This document shows, piece by piece, positions 9,823 through 19,879 of a stretch of DNA of 64,000 nucleotides. Location of the stretch: contig NZ_WAJS01000007.1 of assembly GCF_008831045.1 (NCBI RefSeq), forward strand, positions 30,149 through 94,148. The letters run 5' to 3'. The DNA comes from Adlercreutzia muris (GTDB lineage: Bacteria > Actinomycetota > Coriobacteriia > Coriobacteriales > Eggerthellaceae). Position 1 is the stretch's first letter. Every line of letters starts with the position of its first letter. The notes below the pieces were generated by a model, which was given only the letters and a program-made list of their open reading frames with translations, searched no databases and was not told the DNA's origin. The translations under genes were made by a program, and so were the position numbers.

Positions 9823-12800
9823 ATGACGAGAAGAGCCCTAAGACCCCTGCGAGCGGCCCTGGCTGCCGTGCTCGCCTGCGGCCTCATGCTTCCCACGGGC
9901 GCCCTGGCCGCCGAGGCCAGGGCTGGCGAAGCCGCCTCCGCGGCAGCAATCTCCCTGGCCGATGCCACCACCGCCTTCGCAACCGGCGGAGAAGGCACCG
10001 CAGTCATCGCCTCTGAAGAAGGACCTACGGCTTTCCCGCTCGACGCGACAGCGCAAGCGGCGGTCGCTCCAGGAGCCGGTTCGTTCACCATCGCCGACTT
10101 CACCATCTGGGGAGTGGACGGCGACACGGTGACCGCCGGCGACTTCGCCTACGACGAGGCAGCGAAGACCCTCACCGTTAACACGGATAAGCACTTCGCC
10201 ATCCGAAACTCCGACCAGATCGCCGACGCCCAGGGCTGGCCGGCGGCGAAATCAGCGGTGGGCATCCTTATCCCTGCCGAACGTGACGCGCACATCACCT
10301 TGGCCGGCATCGGCATTCTGGGGAAGGCGCCCCTCGACTTGGAAACAGGAGCCTCCTGCTCTCTGGTGCTCGCCGACGGAACGAAAAACATCTTCCAGGC
10401 CAATTATCCCAGCGGCGATGCCACCACCGACAATCGCGCCGTGCTTCATTGCGGCACTGGATCGTCCCTCTCCATCGATGACGCCGTGGCCAATCGCACG
10501 GACAAGGGCACGCTCATAACTCCCGTCGACGGCCTCATGCCGAAGAATCCCGATCTCGACCCCGACGACCCCGCTGCCCTCGAGCCCTATCATCTTGAGA
10601 ACGGCACGGAGGTGCAGGTGGGCGATCCGCTCACGAAGATGGACGGCGCCAATCCCGGCGAGCTGCACGCCGAGCACGTCGGCAACGGCATGGGGGCGGC
10701 CATCGGCTCGCCCTATGGCGAAGCAGGCGGCAACATCACCATCAACGGCGGCATCATCACCGCCATCGGAGGCCGCAACGACCGATCGGGTTCGGGCACC
10801 CACGACTGGGCGGCGGGCATAGGGTCGGCCGGCCCGGAAGGCGCCGACGGCACCGGTCCCGACGAGTGGATCACCATTAACGGAGGCCGCGTTGCCGCAC
10901 AGGGCGCCTACCACGGCCCCGGCATCGGAGGCGGCCCCGTGCAAGCGAAGACCGGGAACATCCGTATCAACGGGGGCTACGTCATCTCGAATGGCGGCGA
11001 CCACGGCCGCGGCTTCGGCACCGGCTGCGACGGCGGCAACAGCTCAGAATACGAGATTATCCTCACGGGCGGCACGCTGTTGCCCACCGGAGGCCGCGCC
11101 TACAAGCCCGCCGACATCGGAGCGCCGGGCGCCAAGGTGACCATAACCGGCGGCTCTATCGGCAACAGCCTGGGGGCGGGCTCCTTCATCTTCGACGGCA
11201 CCGCCACCAACGACCAGGGCGAACCCATCAAGATGGTGGAGATCGACCTCACGAGCGATGTGGGCGCCGAAACCTACGCGCTCACCGATTGGCAGCTGAA
11301 GGTAGACGGCAAAGAGTACGACTACGGCGCCCCGGCCGAGTTCGACAAGGGACACCTGTACCTGTGGCTGCCCGAGCAGGTCATCCAAAACAGCGAGATC
11401 ACCGTCGACTTCACCTACCTGAATACCGACAAGCTGGACGAGAACGGCAAGCCCACCGAGATCACTCCTCTCCCCCTCTTCCGGCCGCCCGGAACCGGCA
11501 CCGACGGCAAGCTGCGCCGCTACGCCGACTTCGAGTTGCCCCCGGAGTACCTGGACAAGTTGAGAAAGTACTACGACGGCACGGAGTTCGAGGCCTACAC
11601 CATCAGTGCCACCCACACGCTGCCCACCCTGGAGGAGATCGGCAAGGACCCGGACACGGGCGAGCCGATCTACCGCGAGCTCACCAACGGCGACGCCGTC
11701 ACCTACAAGTACCAGCTGTTCGACCGCCTGCCCGGCGGCGACACGGAGCCCCAGGCCATCGGACCCGAAGTGGACAGCGACAAGGACATGCCCACGGACG
11801 CGGGCATCATGAAGTTCACCATGACCTCCACGGAATTCTCGAACACCGAGGGCTTCAAGGAGAGCTACTGGGGCCACCGCGCCACGGGCTGGTGCGTCAT
11901 CGAGCCCACGAACTCCGCCGTGGCCCTCGTTGAGGCCCAATGGGTGGAAGACTCGGCCCCCGGCGAAGAGCACCACGACTCCGACAAGGAGCTTCAGGTA
12001 AACGCCCGCATCAGCCGCGCCAAGACCGACCCGGTCGGCGTGGCCACCAAGCCCACCTGCGCCGCACCGGAGGGCTACGTGCAGCTGTTCGTGGACGGCG
12101 AGGCTGTGGGAGAGCCCATCGAGATCCTCTTCGAGGACAAACCCGTCACCACCCGGGCCGCCACCGAGGCCGGCAAGAAGAACGCCGAGCGCAAGGGCGA
12201 CGACACCACGGGCCATTACACCGATTTCACCTACGTGTTCAAGCCCTCCGACGCCGACTTCCTCGTACCGGACGCCACCGGCGACGGCAAGCACGAGGTG
12301 TCGGTGCAGTACCTGCCGCCGAAGAGCGGCGACACGGCCCCGGCCAACTACCGGGAGAGCGTGAACCCCGCTGACGACCCGGAGAGCGCCCCGAGCGATA
12401 CTGTGGCCATCAACCCCATCGACCCGAAGCCGTCGATCACCCCCGACGATCCCTCCAACCCCGCCGGTACCGAGATCGAGGTGAATCCCGACCCGAAGCC
12501 CGCCGACCCCTCCAAGCCGAGCACCACCGTGTACACCGGCACCATCGAGGCTATCTACCAGGAGCACGGCGAGGACGAGCCGAACCCCGGCCGCGTGACC
12601 CTGAAGCTGGATACCCCCTCTTCCGGCCCCATCACCGTGACCACTGAGGACGGGCGCATCATCACCGCCGATGTCGTGCGGGACGACGAGGGCAACCCCG
12701 TGCGCGATGCCGATGGGAAGATCACCCTGGTCGTCGATCCCGAGGCCATCGGCAACACGAAGCTCACGGTAAGCCAGGCCCCCAACGGCGCCTACACCGG

Positions 12801-14568
12801 CACCGTGTTCGAGTTCGACGTGACCGTGAAGCCGAACCCGAAAATCGCGCCGGAGCCCCAGCTGGCCAAGACCGCCAAGAATCTCACGCACCCAGACGGT
12901 CCCACCCAGCCCGGCGACCGCATCCGCTACGTCGTGAAGGCCGCGAACAGCGCCGTGGGCTCTGCCTGGAACGACGTGGTGCTGGTCGATCCCCTGCCGA
13001 GCTGCCTGGAATTGGACGGGGGCACCGTGCACCTGACCAATCCCTCGCAGGGCTTCAACAAGGAGCTCGCGAGCGCCACCGGCGCCCCGAAGCTCGGCGA
13101 GTACAAGCTGGAAGCCGCCGGGGCGGACGGCAAGCGCACTCTTACGGTACCCGTCGGCGCGGTCTACGGCGAAGGCGAGGCGACCCTCACCTTCGAGTGC
13201 ACCGTCAGAACCGATGCTGCCGGGCGCGACATCGCCTCTGACCTCGCGAACATCGCCAGCGCCACAGGCACGCGCCCCGACCCGGACAAGCCGAGCCAGG
13301 AGCTGCCCGAGAACCCCGGTCCCTCCGATCCGGCGCTGCCGGCCGGACCGGCCACGGTGGCGCCGTCCGACCCCTCCACCACGCTGTCCAAGACGGTGGA
13401 GAACGTCGCGAACCCCGGAGCCAAGGTGACGAAGCCCGGCGACGTGCTGCGCTACACCGTGTCTCTCAAGAACACCGGCGCCGCCCACAGCTGCCTGCTG
13501 AACGCCGTCATCGCCGACCCGCTGCCGGCGGGCATGGAGCCGGTGGCGAAGTCGCTCAAGCTCGTCCTGTCCGACGGCCGCGAGATCGCCGTGGACGACA
13601 GCGCCTACGACAGGGCATCCCGCACCATCGCGGTGGCCGCGGGCGATCTGTGGGGCGGCGAGGAGGCACGGCTCACCTTCGAGGTGACCGTCGGTGCCGA
13701 CGCCCTGGGCGCCGACAATGCCAACGTGGCCTTCGCCCATGGCACCGTGCCCTCGATCGGGCCCGACAGCGTGCCCGCCAATCCCGATCCGGGAAAGCCG
13801 ACCACACCCCCGGCCGGGGAGCCGACGGAGGGCACTGAGCCGGTAGAGCCGCCCGTCCTCGTGGGCACCGATCCCGCCGAAGGCGACATCACCCTGGCCA
13901 AGGAGGCCGAGAATACCACCCGCAGCGACGGGAAAACCTATGTGGGCGACATCGTGCGCTACACCGTGACGCTCAAAAACGACGGCCCGGCCACCAGCTG
14001 GATGGACGCCGTCATCCGCGACGACGTGCCCGCGGGCTTAGAGCCGGTGAGCGAGAGCATCCAGATGACTCTGGCCGACGGCACGGTCGTCCCCGTTTCC
14101 GACGAGGCCTACGACGACAAGACCCGCATCCTGGCCGTGGCCGCGGGGCACCTCTACGGCGGGCAGGCGGTCACGCTCGTCTTCGACGCGCTGGTGACCG
14201 AAAAGGCCCTGGGGGCCGACATCGGCAACACGGCCCAGGCCCTGGGCGTACCGCCCTCAGCCTGGGATCCGGACGGGACGCACCCCGAGGCGGGGCAGCC
14301 CTTCGACCCGCCGGCGGGCTGGTCGTCCTTCGAGCGCGAGAGCGAGCGCGTGGTAAGCCCCACCGCCTACGCCCCCGGCACCAATGAGAAGGGCGGCGTG
14401 ATCCCGGCCGAGAACGGGGCGACGCCCGACGAGGGCACCACCATCCGCCTCAAGCGCCTCGCCCAGACCGGCGACGACCTGGCGGCCGGGTTCGCCCTCG
14501 GGGCCGGGGCGGCCCTCGCGGCGGGCATCGCCCTCCTCGCCCGCCGGCGCCTGCGCCGCAACCGCTAA
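9823..14568 (+). CDS. Giant wall-anchored surface protein with DUF11 repeats (adhesin-like), copy 2
   Basis: A 1581-residue paralogue of the preceding gene, with the same order: signal peptide (AALAAVLACGLMLPTGALAA), glycine-rich INGG repeats, MBG-like YYDGTEFEAY, three DUF11 domains (near residues 1013, 1186 and 1358) and an LAQTGDD sorting signal with a basic tail. AAGGAG precedes the ATG; the gap to copy 1 is about 70 bp, so the two are probably co-transcribed. Several stretches are nearly identical to copy 1 at the DNA level, including silent positions, whereas the N-terminal 130 residues are unrelated. No sortase gene is present in the window, so anchoring must use one encoded elsewhere. 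Confidence 0.9.
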   Translation: MTRRALRPLRAALAAVLACGLMLPTGALAAEARAGEAASAAAISLADATTAFATGGEGTAVIASEEGPTAFPLDATAQAAVAPGAGSFTIADFTIWGVDGDTVTAGDFAYDEAAKTLTVNTDKHFAIRNSDQIADAQGWPAAKSAVGILIPAERDAHITLAGIGILGKAPLDLETGASCSLVLADGTKNIFQANYPSGDATTDNRAVLHCGTGSSLSIDDAVANRTDKGTLITPVDGLMPKNPDLDPDDPAALEPYHLENGTEVQVGDPLTKMDGANPGELHAEHVGNGMGAAIGSPYGEAGGNITINGGIITAIGGRNDRSGSGTHDWAAGIGSAGPEGADGTGPDEWITINGGRVAAQGAYHGPGIGGGPVQAKTGNIRINGGYVISNGGDHGRGFGTGCDGGNSSEYEIILTGGTLLPTGGRAYKPADIGAPGAKVTITGGSIGNSLGAGSFIFDGTATNDQGEPIKMVEIDLTSDVGAETYALTDWQLKVDGKEYDYGAPAEFDKGHLYLWLPEQVIQNSEITVDFTYLNTDKLDENGKPTEITPLPLFRPPGTGTDGKLRRYADFELPPEYLDKLRKYYDGTEFEAYTISATHTLPTLEEIGKDPDTGEPIYRELTNGDAVTYKYQLFDRLPGGDTEPQAIGPEVDSDKDMPTDAGIMKFTMTSTEFSNTEGFKESYWGHRATGWCVIEPTNSAVALVEAQWVEDSAPGEEHHDSDKELQVNARISRAKTDPVGVATKPTCAAPEGYVQLFVDGEAVGEPIEILFEDKPVTTRAATEAGKKNAERKGDDTTGHYTDFTYVFKPSDADFLVPDATGDGKHEVSVQYLPPKSGDTAPANYRESVNPADDPESAPSDTVAINPIDPKPSITPDDPSNPAGTEIEVNPDPKPADPSKPSTTVYTGTIEAIYQEHGEDEPNPGRVTLKLDTPSSGPITVTTEDGRIITADVVRDDEGNPVRDADGKITLVVDPEAIGNTKLTVSQAPNGAYTGTVFEFDVTVKPNPKIAPEPQLAKTAKNLTHPDGPTQPGDRIRYVVKAANSAVGSAWNDVVLVDPLPSCLELDGGTVHLTNPSQGFNKELASATGAPKLGEYKLEAAGADGKRTLTVPVGAVYGEGEATLTFECTVRTDAAGRDIASDLANIASATGTRPDPDKPSQELPENPGPSDPALPAGPATVAPSDPSTTLSKTVENVANPGAKVTKPGDVLRYTVSLKNTGAAHSCLLNAVIADPLPAGMEPVAKSLKLVLSDGREIAVDDSAYDRASRTIAVAAGDLWGGEEARLTFEVTVGADALGADNANVAFAHGTVPSIGPDSVPANPDPGKPTTPPAGEPTEGTEPVEPPVLVGTDPAEGDITLAKEAENTTRSDGKTYVGDIVRYTVTLKNDGPATSWMDAVIRDDVPAGLEPVSESIQMTLADGTVVPVSDEAYDDKTRILAVAAGHLYGGQAVTLVFDALVTEKALGADIGNTAQALGVPPSAWDPDGTHPEAGQPFDPPAGWSSFERESERVVSPTAYAPGTNEKGGVIPAENGATPDEGTTIRLKRLAQTGDDLAAGFALGAGAALAAGIALLARRRLRRNR

Positions 14569-14663
14569 GTCCCGGCCCCACCCGGCGCCGGCCCGGGGCG
14601 CCGCGCATCCCGGCGCCCCGGGCCGTTTGCTCTGGCAAGTCGGACATCCGTCCCGCACCGCCG

Positions 14664-14694
14664 CGAAGCCGCCTCCGGGCGGCTTCGTTCTTTT
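14664..14694 (+). terminator. Intrinsic terminator after the adhesin pair
   Basis: Perfect 10-bp stem CGAAGCCGCC/GGCGGCTTCG with a TCCG loop followed by TTCTTTT. A second, weaker hairpin with a related stem (AGCCGC/GCGGCT) follows at 14736-14752. The rest of the 433-bp gap before the flavoprotein holds a TTGACA at 14859 without a well-spaced -10, and nothing else I can name. Confidence 0.8.
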
Positions 14695-15001
14695 GCCGGC
14701 CCTCCGCCGCAACTGCCGTTGAAGCATATTCCGAGAGCCGCTTCGGGCGGCTTCCATCCTGTGCCCTGTAGCACGATGGGACCCGCGTGCAGAGACAATT
14801 TCATAACGCACGTTTCAAGATAGGAACACATAATATGCACATGCACAACACTGATCTATTGACATAGGGTTATATCACCGTGACGCCTTAAAGTCTACCC
14901 AAGGCATTCGCCTGGGCTCTCGGCGAATTGAAACCACGGCTGGGTCGAGCGGCTTTCCGGATGCTGACAATCCGCAGTGCCGATATAAGGAGGCAACGAT
15001 C

Positions 15002-16870
15002 ATGACCCGCACATCCGCCCACGTTCCCACAAACGACATCTCCCGCCGCACCTTCTGCAAGGGCGCGGCCGTGCTCGGCATCTGGGGAGGCCTGGCGAGC
15101 TTCGGACTTTCCGGTTGCGCACCGCACACCGGCAGCGAGGAGGCAGCTGTCGGCGGTTGGAAGGCAGGTACCTACACCGCCGAGGTGACAGGTCACAACG
15201 CCCCTTACACCATGACCGTGACGTTCTCCGACGATGCCATCACCGCCATCGACACCACGGCCAATCAGGAATCCCTCGGCGTGGGCGCCGATGCCCTGAA
15301 GGCCCTCTCCGACCAGGTTGTCGAGAACCAGACCATCAACATCGACACCGTGACCGGCGCCACCCTCTCCTCCATGTCGCTTCAGGAGGGCCTGGCCGAC
15401 TGCGCCGAGCAGGCCGGCGCTCTGGAAGCCCTCCAAGCTGCCGACGCCCCGGCCAAGCCGGCCGTAGAGGCCACCTACGACACCGACGTGTGCGTCGTGG
15501 GCGGCGGCGGTGCGGGCCTTGCCTCGGCCATTGCGGCCGTGCAGGCCGGAGCCAACGTCATCGTGCTGGAGAAGTGCGGCATCACTGGCGGCTCCACGAA
15601 CGTGTCCGAGGGCGCGCTGAACGCCGTGGATCCCGAACGCCAGGGCAAGCAGGGCATCGAGGACTCCATCGAGGTGTTCTACGACACCACCATCAAGGGC
15701 GGCCACGAGCAGGGCACACCGGAGCTGGTGCACTACCTGACCGACAACGCTCTCGACTCCGTCCACTGGCTGGAGAGCCTGGGCGTGGAGTTCAAGGACG
15801 AGTGCGGCAGCGCCACGGGCTCCCTCGGCGAGCGCAGCCACTACCCGGCCACCCCGTCGGGCAACACCTACATCCGCTCGTTCCAGCAATTCATCGCCGA
15901 CAACGCCGACAAGATCACCCTGCTCAACGACATGCAGGCCACCGAGCTCATCACCGACGACGCCGGCGCGGTCGTGGGCGTGAGGGCCCTCTACGACGGT
16001 ACCGACGAGGTGACCGTGAACGCCAAGGCCACGGTCATCGCCACCGGCGGCTTCGGCGCCAATGTGGAGTACCGCCAGTCGGTCAACGACGGCGTGTGGA
16101 AGGAAGTCGTGCTGGATGATTCCATCGGCTGCACCAACATCAAGCCCTGCGCCCAGGGCGAGGGCCTGGCGCTCGCCGAAGAGGCCGGCGCCGAGCTCAT
16201 CGGCCTGTCCGACATCCAACTGCACCCCTGCGGCACCCCGGGCACGGGCCTCATGGAGGACATCCGCACTTCCGGCCGCAACCGCATCTTCGTGAACAAG
16301 GAGGGCAAGCGCTTCGTGAACGAGGGCGCCGAGCGCGACGTTTTGTGCAAGAACATCTTCGCCCAGCCCGACGGCACCTACTGGGTAGTCGTGAACACCC
16401 TGCGCTACCCCGACCCCGACGAGCCCGACGCCAACGGCGCCACCATCAACAACATGCTGGCCCTGCAGCACATCGTGACCGGCGAGACCGTCGACGAGCT
16501 CGCCAAGGCCATGGACGTGGACGCCGTGAACCTGCAGGCCTCCATCGACGCCTACAACGCCGTGGTGGGCGGCGCGGAAGACGAGTTCGGCTTCGTGGCC
16601 GACAACACCGCCGACGCCGAGATGGTGGACGGCCCCTGGTACGCCTGCCGCAAGGTGCCCACGGTGCACCACACCATGGGCGGCATCCACGTGAACGTGG
16701 AGTCCGAGGCGGTCTCCGCCGACGGCGAGGTCGTCCCCGGCCTGTACGCCGCCGGCGAGGTCACGGGCGGCATCCACGGCTCCAACCGCCTGGGCGGCAA
16801 CGCCATCGCCGACTGCATGACCTTCGGCCGCAACGCCGGCACCAACGCCGCCGCCTACGCGCTGGCCTAA
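15002..16870 (+). CDS. Tat-exported FMN/FAD flavoprotein reductase (fumarate reductase flavoprotein family)
   Basis: A 622-aa extracytoplasmic reductase. The N-terminus has a twin-arginine motif SRRTFCK, a hydrophobic stretch and a lipobox-like LSGC (Cys39), so it may be a Tat lipoprotein. Residues about 53-140 are an FMN-binding domain with D115-x-x-TGAT, the ApbE flavinylation motif (Thr121 the expected attachment site). From about residue 160 a FAD_binding_2 domain begins with VVGGGGAGLASA and ends with AAGEVTGGIHGSNRLGG. Known members reduce fumarate, urocanate, cinnamates or plant and drug compounds with membrane-derived electrons. Coriobacteria carry many paralogues, so the acceptor cannot be read from sequence. 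AAGGAGG precedes the ATG. Confidence 0.92.
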   Translation: MTRTSAHVPTNDISRRTFCKGAAVLGIWGGLASFGLSGCAPHTGSEEAAVGGWKAGTYTAEVTGHNAPYTMTVTFSDDAITAIDTTANQESLGVGADALKALSDQVVENQTINIDTVTGATLSSMSLQEGLADCAEQAGALEALQAADAPAKPAVEATYDTDVCVVGGGGAGLASAIAAVQAGANVIVLEKCGITGGSTNVSEGALNAVDPERQGKQGIEDSIEVFYDTTIKGGHEQGTPELVHYLTDNALDSVHWLESLGVEFKDECGSATGSLGERSHYPATPSGNTYIRSFQQFIADNADKITLLNDMQATELITDDAGAVVGVRALYDGTDEVTVNAKATVIATGGFGANVEYRQSVNDGVWKEVVLDDSIGCTNIKPCAQGEGLALAEEAGAELIGLSDIQLHPCGTPGTGLMEDIRTSGRNRIFVNKEGKRFVNEGAERDVLCKNIFAQPDGTYWVVVNTLRYPDPDEPDANGATINNMLALQHIVTGETVDELAKAMDVDAVNLQASIDAYNAVVGGAEDEFGFVADNTADAEMVDGPWYACRKVPTVHHTMGGIHVNVESEAVSADGEVVPGLYAAGEVTGGIHGSNRLGGNAIADCMTFGRNAGTNAAAYALA

Positions 16871-16909
16871 GTTCGGTCGGATCAGCCTCATTTTCATTCG
16901 GGAACACGG

Positions 16910-16931
16910 AAGGCGCCCCTCGGGGCGCCTT
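16910..16931. terminator. Hairpin between convergent flavoprotein gene and coaD
   Basis: Near-perfect palindrome AAGGCGCCC-CTCG-GGGCGCCTT lying 40 bp after the flavoprotein stop and 39 bp beyond the coaD stop. It lacks a long T-run but could stop transcription from both sides. Confidence 0.6.
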
Positions 16932-16969
16932 CTGCTCATTGACGGCAGAGACCGCGAAGATCCATACCC

Positions 16970-17467
16970 CTAGCGCTGCGCCTCCGCCAGCTCGGCGTAG
17001 CGGCGGCGCAGGGCCTCGGCCGCAGCAGGGGTGACGAACTGCGACACATCGCCGCCTAGGGACGCGATCTCGCGCACGATGGACGACGACAGGTACATGT
17101 GCTGGGGCGTGGACATGATGAACAGCGTCTCCAACTCTTGGTCGAGCTGGTAGTTCAGGGCCGTCATCTGGAACTCGTACTCGAAGTCGGTGATAGCCCG
17201 CAGGCCCTTGACGACCGCCTGGGCCCCCATGCGATGGGCGAAATCCACGAGCAGCTCATCGAAGGGCTCCACGGTGACGTTGGGCAGATGCGCCGTGGCC
17301 TCCCGGGCCAGGGCCACGCGCTCGTCCAGGGACAGCAGCGGTCGCTTCTTCGCCGATACGGCCACGGCCACCACCACCTCGTCCACCAGCTGGGCGGCCC
17401 GCGTGATGACATCGAGGTGCCCCACCGTGATGGGGTCGAAGGTACCGGGGGTGAGCGCACGCTTCAC
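16970..17467 (-). CDS. coaD: Phosphopantetheine adenylyltransferase
   Basis: Catalyses the penultimate step of coenzyme A synthesis (4'-phosphopantetheine + ATP to dephospho-CoA). At 165 aa it is full length. The nucleotidyltransferase signature TPGTFDPITVGHLDVI near the N-terminus contains the T/HxGH motif, and YLSSSIVREIA is the C-terminal ISSS-type motif. The start is GTG, preceded by AGGAGC. The gene commonly found upstream, rsmD, is absent; its upstream neighbour here is a surface-protein stump. Confidence 0.96.
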   Translation of the reverse strand: MKRALTPGTFDPITVGHLDVITRAAQLVDEVVVAVAVSAKKRPLLSLDERVALAREATAHLPNVTVEPFDELLVDFAHRMGAQAVVKGLRAITDFEYEFQMTALNYQLDQELETLFIMSTPQHMYLSSSIVREIASLGGDVSQFVTPAAAEALRRRYAELAEAQR

Positions 17468-17628
17468 AGCAGCTCCTTTTCTCGGGAGACCATCCCGCCG
17501 CAGCGGGTTTTTCGCACGGCCCAGTGTACCTGATTTGCCGGAAGCGCCGACCTCAATCCAGCGAAGAGAGCGATGCGGGCCGGCAGAAAGCCCGCCGGAC
17601 GAGCCAGAGCCCGCGGCTCTGACGAAGA

Positions 17629-17651
17629 GGAGCGGCCCCGAGGGCCGCTCC
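17629..17651 (-). terminator. Intrinsic terminator after the surface-protein fragment
   Basis: Minus-strand stem GGAGCGGCCC/GGGCCGCTCC with a 3-nt loop followed by TCTTCG. A second hairpin (AGAGCC/GGCTCT) follows toward coaD. Confidence 0.65.
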
Positions 17652-17684
17652 CGTGCGGGTGACTTTGAGCAGAGAGGCTCAGCC

Positions 17685-18017
17685 TCAGGAACGGCGCAGA
17701 CGGAGCCGAGCGCCCAGAGCCGCCCCTACGCCGAGAAGGGCCATGGCGCCGGCCGCTACGGGCCATGCACCATCATCGCCCGTAGCGGCGAGCAGCCTCA
17801 GGCGGGTGGTGCCGTCGGAGCCGCCAGCCTCCTCCCCTGCCGGCTCTTGAGGGGCCGAAGGATCGCGCAGGGCCTCGTCAGCGCCCACGATGTAGGTGCG
17901 TCGCACGATGCTCACGTTGCCGTCATCGTCGATATAGGTGGCCGTCACCACATAGGTGCCCGGACGGCTGGGGTCGATGGCATCGACCTCCTCGCCGTCG
18001 CGGGTGATGGAGATCAC
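17685..18017 (-). pseudogene. C-terminal fragment of a wall-anchored surface protein
   Basis: About 110 residues: one bacterial Ig-like strand set (IDPSRPGTYVVTATYIDDDGNVS), a Pro/Glu/Gly linker, LAATGDD, a hydrophobic helix and RLRLRRS, which is the wall-sorting end of a much larger surface protein. No signal peptide, ribosome site or N-terminal domains are present. The frame stays open upstream but runs straight through the terminator hairpin of the acyl-CoA ligase gene without protein-like sequence. It is therefore most likely a deletion remnant. The first possible start is a GTG without a Shine-Dalgarno. A very small anchored protein is a less likely alternative. Confidence 0.65.
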
Positions 18018-18103
18018 CGGATCGGTCTTGGGGATGTCGGGCCGGTCGCCGAACTCCTTGCCTATCGGCGCCCTGCGGTGCGAAAAAGCCGCCCCGATAA
18101 CGC

Positions 18104-18136
18104 AGAAGGGCCCGCGAGCGAACCGCGAGCCCTTCT
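18104..18136 (-). terminator. Intrinsic terminator after the acyl-CoA ligase
   Basis: Minus-strand stem AGAAGGGC-TCGCG paired with CGCG-GGCCCTTCT around a short loop, about 45 bp after the ligase stop. Confidence 0.65.
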
Positions 18137-18179
18137 TGGCGCGGGTGGCGCAGGAAGCCCGTTTTCCGCCGAGCGCCAG

Positions 18180-19871
18180 CTACTTCCCGGCCCTCACCAG
18201 CTCCTCGGCCATTTCGCGCAGCTTGAACTTCTGCACCTTCATAGAAGGCGTCATGGGGAAATCGTCCACGAAGAACACGCGCTTGGGCACCTTGTAGCGG
18301 GCGATGCGCGGGATGGCATACTCGCGCACGTCATCCTCGGTCATGGCCTCGTGGCCCGGCCGCACGCGAATGAAGGCGCCGACGATCTCGCCGTACTTCG
18401 CATCGGGGATGCCCACCACCTGGGCATCCAGCACGCCGGGCATGGTGAGCAGGAAGTTCTCCACCTCAAGGGGGTAGATGTTCTCGCCGCCGCGGATGAT
18501 CATGTCCTTGATGCGGCCCGTGACGCGGAAGTAGCCGTCCTCGTCAACGGTGCCCATGTCGCCGGAATGGAGGAAGCCGTTCGCATCGATGGCCTTGGCC
18601 GTCTCCTCGGGCATCTTGTAGTAGCCCTTCATGACGTTGTAGCCCTTGCAGCACAGCTCGCCGTGCTCGCCGGGGGCGCAGATGTGGCCGTCGTTCGGGT
18701 CCAGGATGCGCACCTCCACAGGCGGGTGCGCCCGGCCCACGGTCTCGCACTTGTGGGGAATGTCGTCGTCCACCGAGGTCTGGGTGAACACGGGGCTCGT
18801 CTCGGTGAGGCCGTAGCAGATGGTCACATCCCGCATGTTCATGCGCTCCATCACCTCGCGCATGGTCTCGGGCGGGCAGGGGCTGCCGGCCATGATGCCC
18901 GTGCGCAGATGGGACAGGTCGAAGGAGTCGAAATCCGGGTGGTTCAGCTCGGCGATGAACATGGTGGGCACGCCGTAGACCGCCGTGGCGCGCTCCTTGT
19001 GCAGGGCCTGCAGCACGAGCCCCGCGTCGAAATCCTCCACGATGATCATGGTGCAGCGGTGGGTGAGCGAGGCCATGACCCCCAGCACGCAGCCGAAGCA
19101 GTGGAAGAAGGGCACCGGCAGGCACACGCGGTCGCACGCGCCCAGCTTCTGCCCCTCGCCGATGTAGAAGCCGTTGTTCAGGATATTGCGGTGGGTGAGC
19201 ATGACGCCCTTGGGGAAGCCCGTGGTGCCGCTCGTGTACTGCATCATGACCACGTCGTTGTTGTCGAACTGGCCCTGGGCCCACTCCAGGGAACTGTCGG
19301 GCTTGTGCTGGCCGAGCAGCAGAAGCTCTGGCACGCTGTAGAAACCGCGGTGCTTCTCGGGCCCCATGTAGATGAGGTTCTCCAGGAAGGGATACTCCTC
19401 CGAGCGCAGGAACCCGCGCTGCACATTGAGCGATTCGGGCACCAAATCGCGGATGATCTGCAGGTAGTCCACATCGCGATAGGCATCGATGACGCACAGC
19501 GCCTTCATGTCCGACTGCTTCAGCACGTAGTCCAGCTCGTGGGACTTGTACACCGGGTTCACCGTCACCATGACCACGCCGATCTTGGCGGAAGCGTACA
19601 TGAAGGTAAGCCAGTCGGGGATGTTGCGCGCCCACACGCCCAAGTGATCGCCCGGCTTCATGCCGATGGCCAAGAGACCCTTGGCCAGGTTGTCGGTGCG
19701 CTCGTCGAAGTCGCGGTAGGTCCAGCGCAGGTCGCGGTCGGGATACACCACGAACTCGTGGTCGGGGTCTTTCGCCACCTGCTCTTTCAGGTAGGCGCCA
19801 AGGGTCAGCTCCGAGTGCAGCGGGTAATCCGGAGACCCGGGCACCGGCGCAGCGTTCTGCTCTTCAGTCAT
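18180..19871 (-). CDS. AMP-forming acyl-CoA synthetase / long-chain fatty acid-CoA ligase family
   Basis: A 563-aa ANL-superfamily enzyme activating a carboxylic acid through an acyl-AMP to the CoA thioester. Visible motifs are [18 protein letters not shown] (P-loop like, about residue 205), [26 protein letters not shown] and the C-terminal catalytic-lysine region [15 protein letters not shown]. The ATG with GGAGGCGC in front is chosen over an upstream start inside the regulator gene. It follows the XRE-cupin gene by 8 bp, so the two form an operon. The substrate (fatty or aromatic acid) cannot be read from sequence. Confidence 0.9.
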   Translation of the reverse strand: MTEEQNAAPVPGSPDYPLHSELTLGAYLKEQVAKDPDHEFVVYPDRDLRWTYRDFDERTDNLAKGLLAIGMKPGDHLGVWARNIPDWLTFMYASAKIGVVMVTVNPVYKSHELDYVLKQSDMKALCVIDAYRDVDYLQIIRDLVPESLNVQRGFLRSEEYPFLENLIYMGPEKHRGFYSVPELLLLGQHKPDSSLEWAQGQFDNNDVVMMQYTSGTTGFPKGVMLTHRNILNNGFYIGEGQKLGACDRVCLPVPFFHCFGCVLGVMASLTHRCTMIIVEDFDAGLVLQALHKERATAVYGVPTMFIAELNHPDFDSFDLSHLRTGIMAGSPCPPETMREVMERMNMRDVTICYGLTETSPVFTQTSVDDDIPHKCETVGRAHPPVEVRILDPNDGHICAPGEHGELCCKGYNVMKGYYKMPEETAKAIDANGFLHSGDMGTVDEDGYFRVTGRIKDMIIRGGENIYPLEVENFLLTMPGVLDAQVVGIPDAKYGEIVGAFIRVRPGHEAMTEDDVREYAIPRIARYKVPKRVFFVDDFPMTPSMKVQKFKLREMAEELVRAGK

Positions 19872-19879
19872 TGCGCCTC

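Noticed and set aside
14859..14890. Promoter for the flavoprotein gene from TTGACA at 14859
   Set aside because: The only TATATC lies about 7 bp away, far too close; no acceptable -10 at 16-18 bp.
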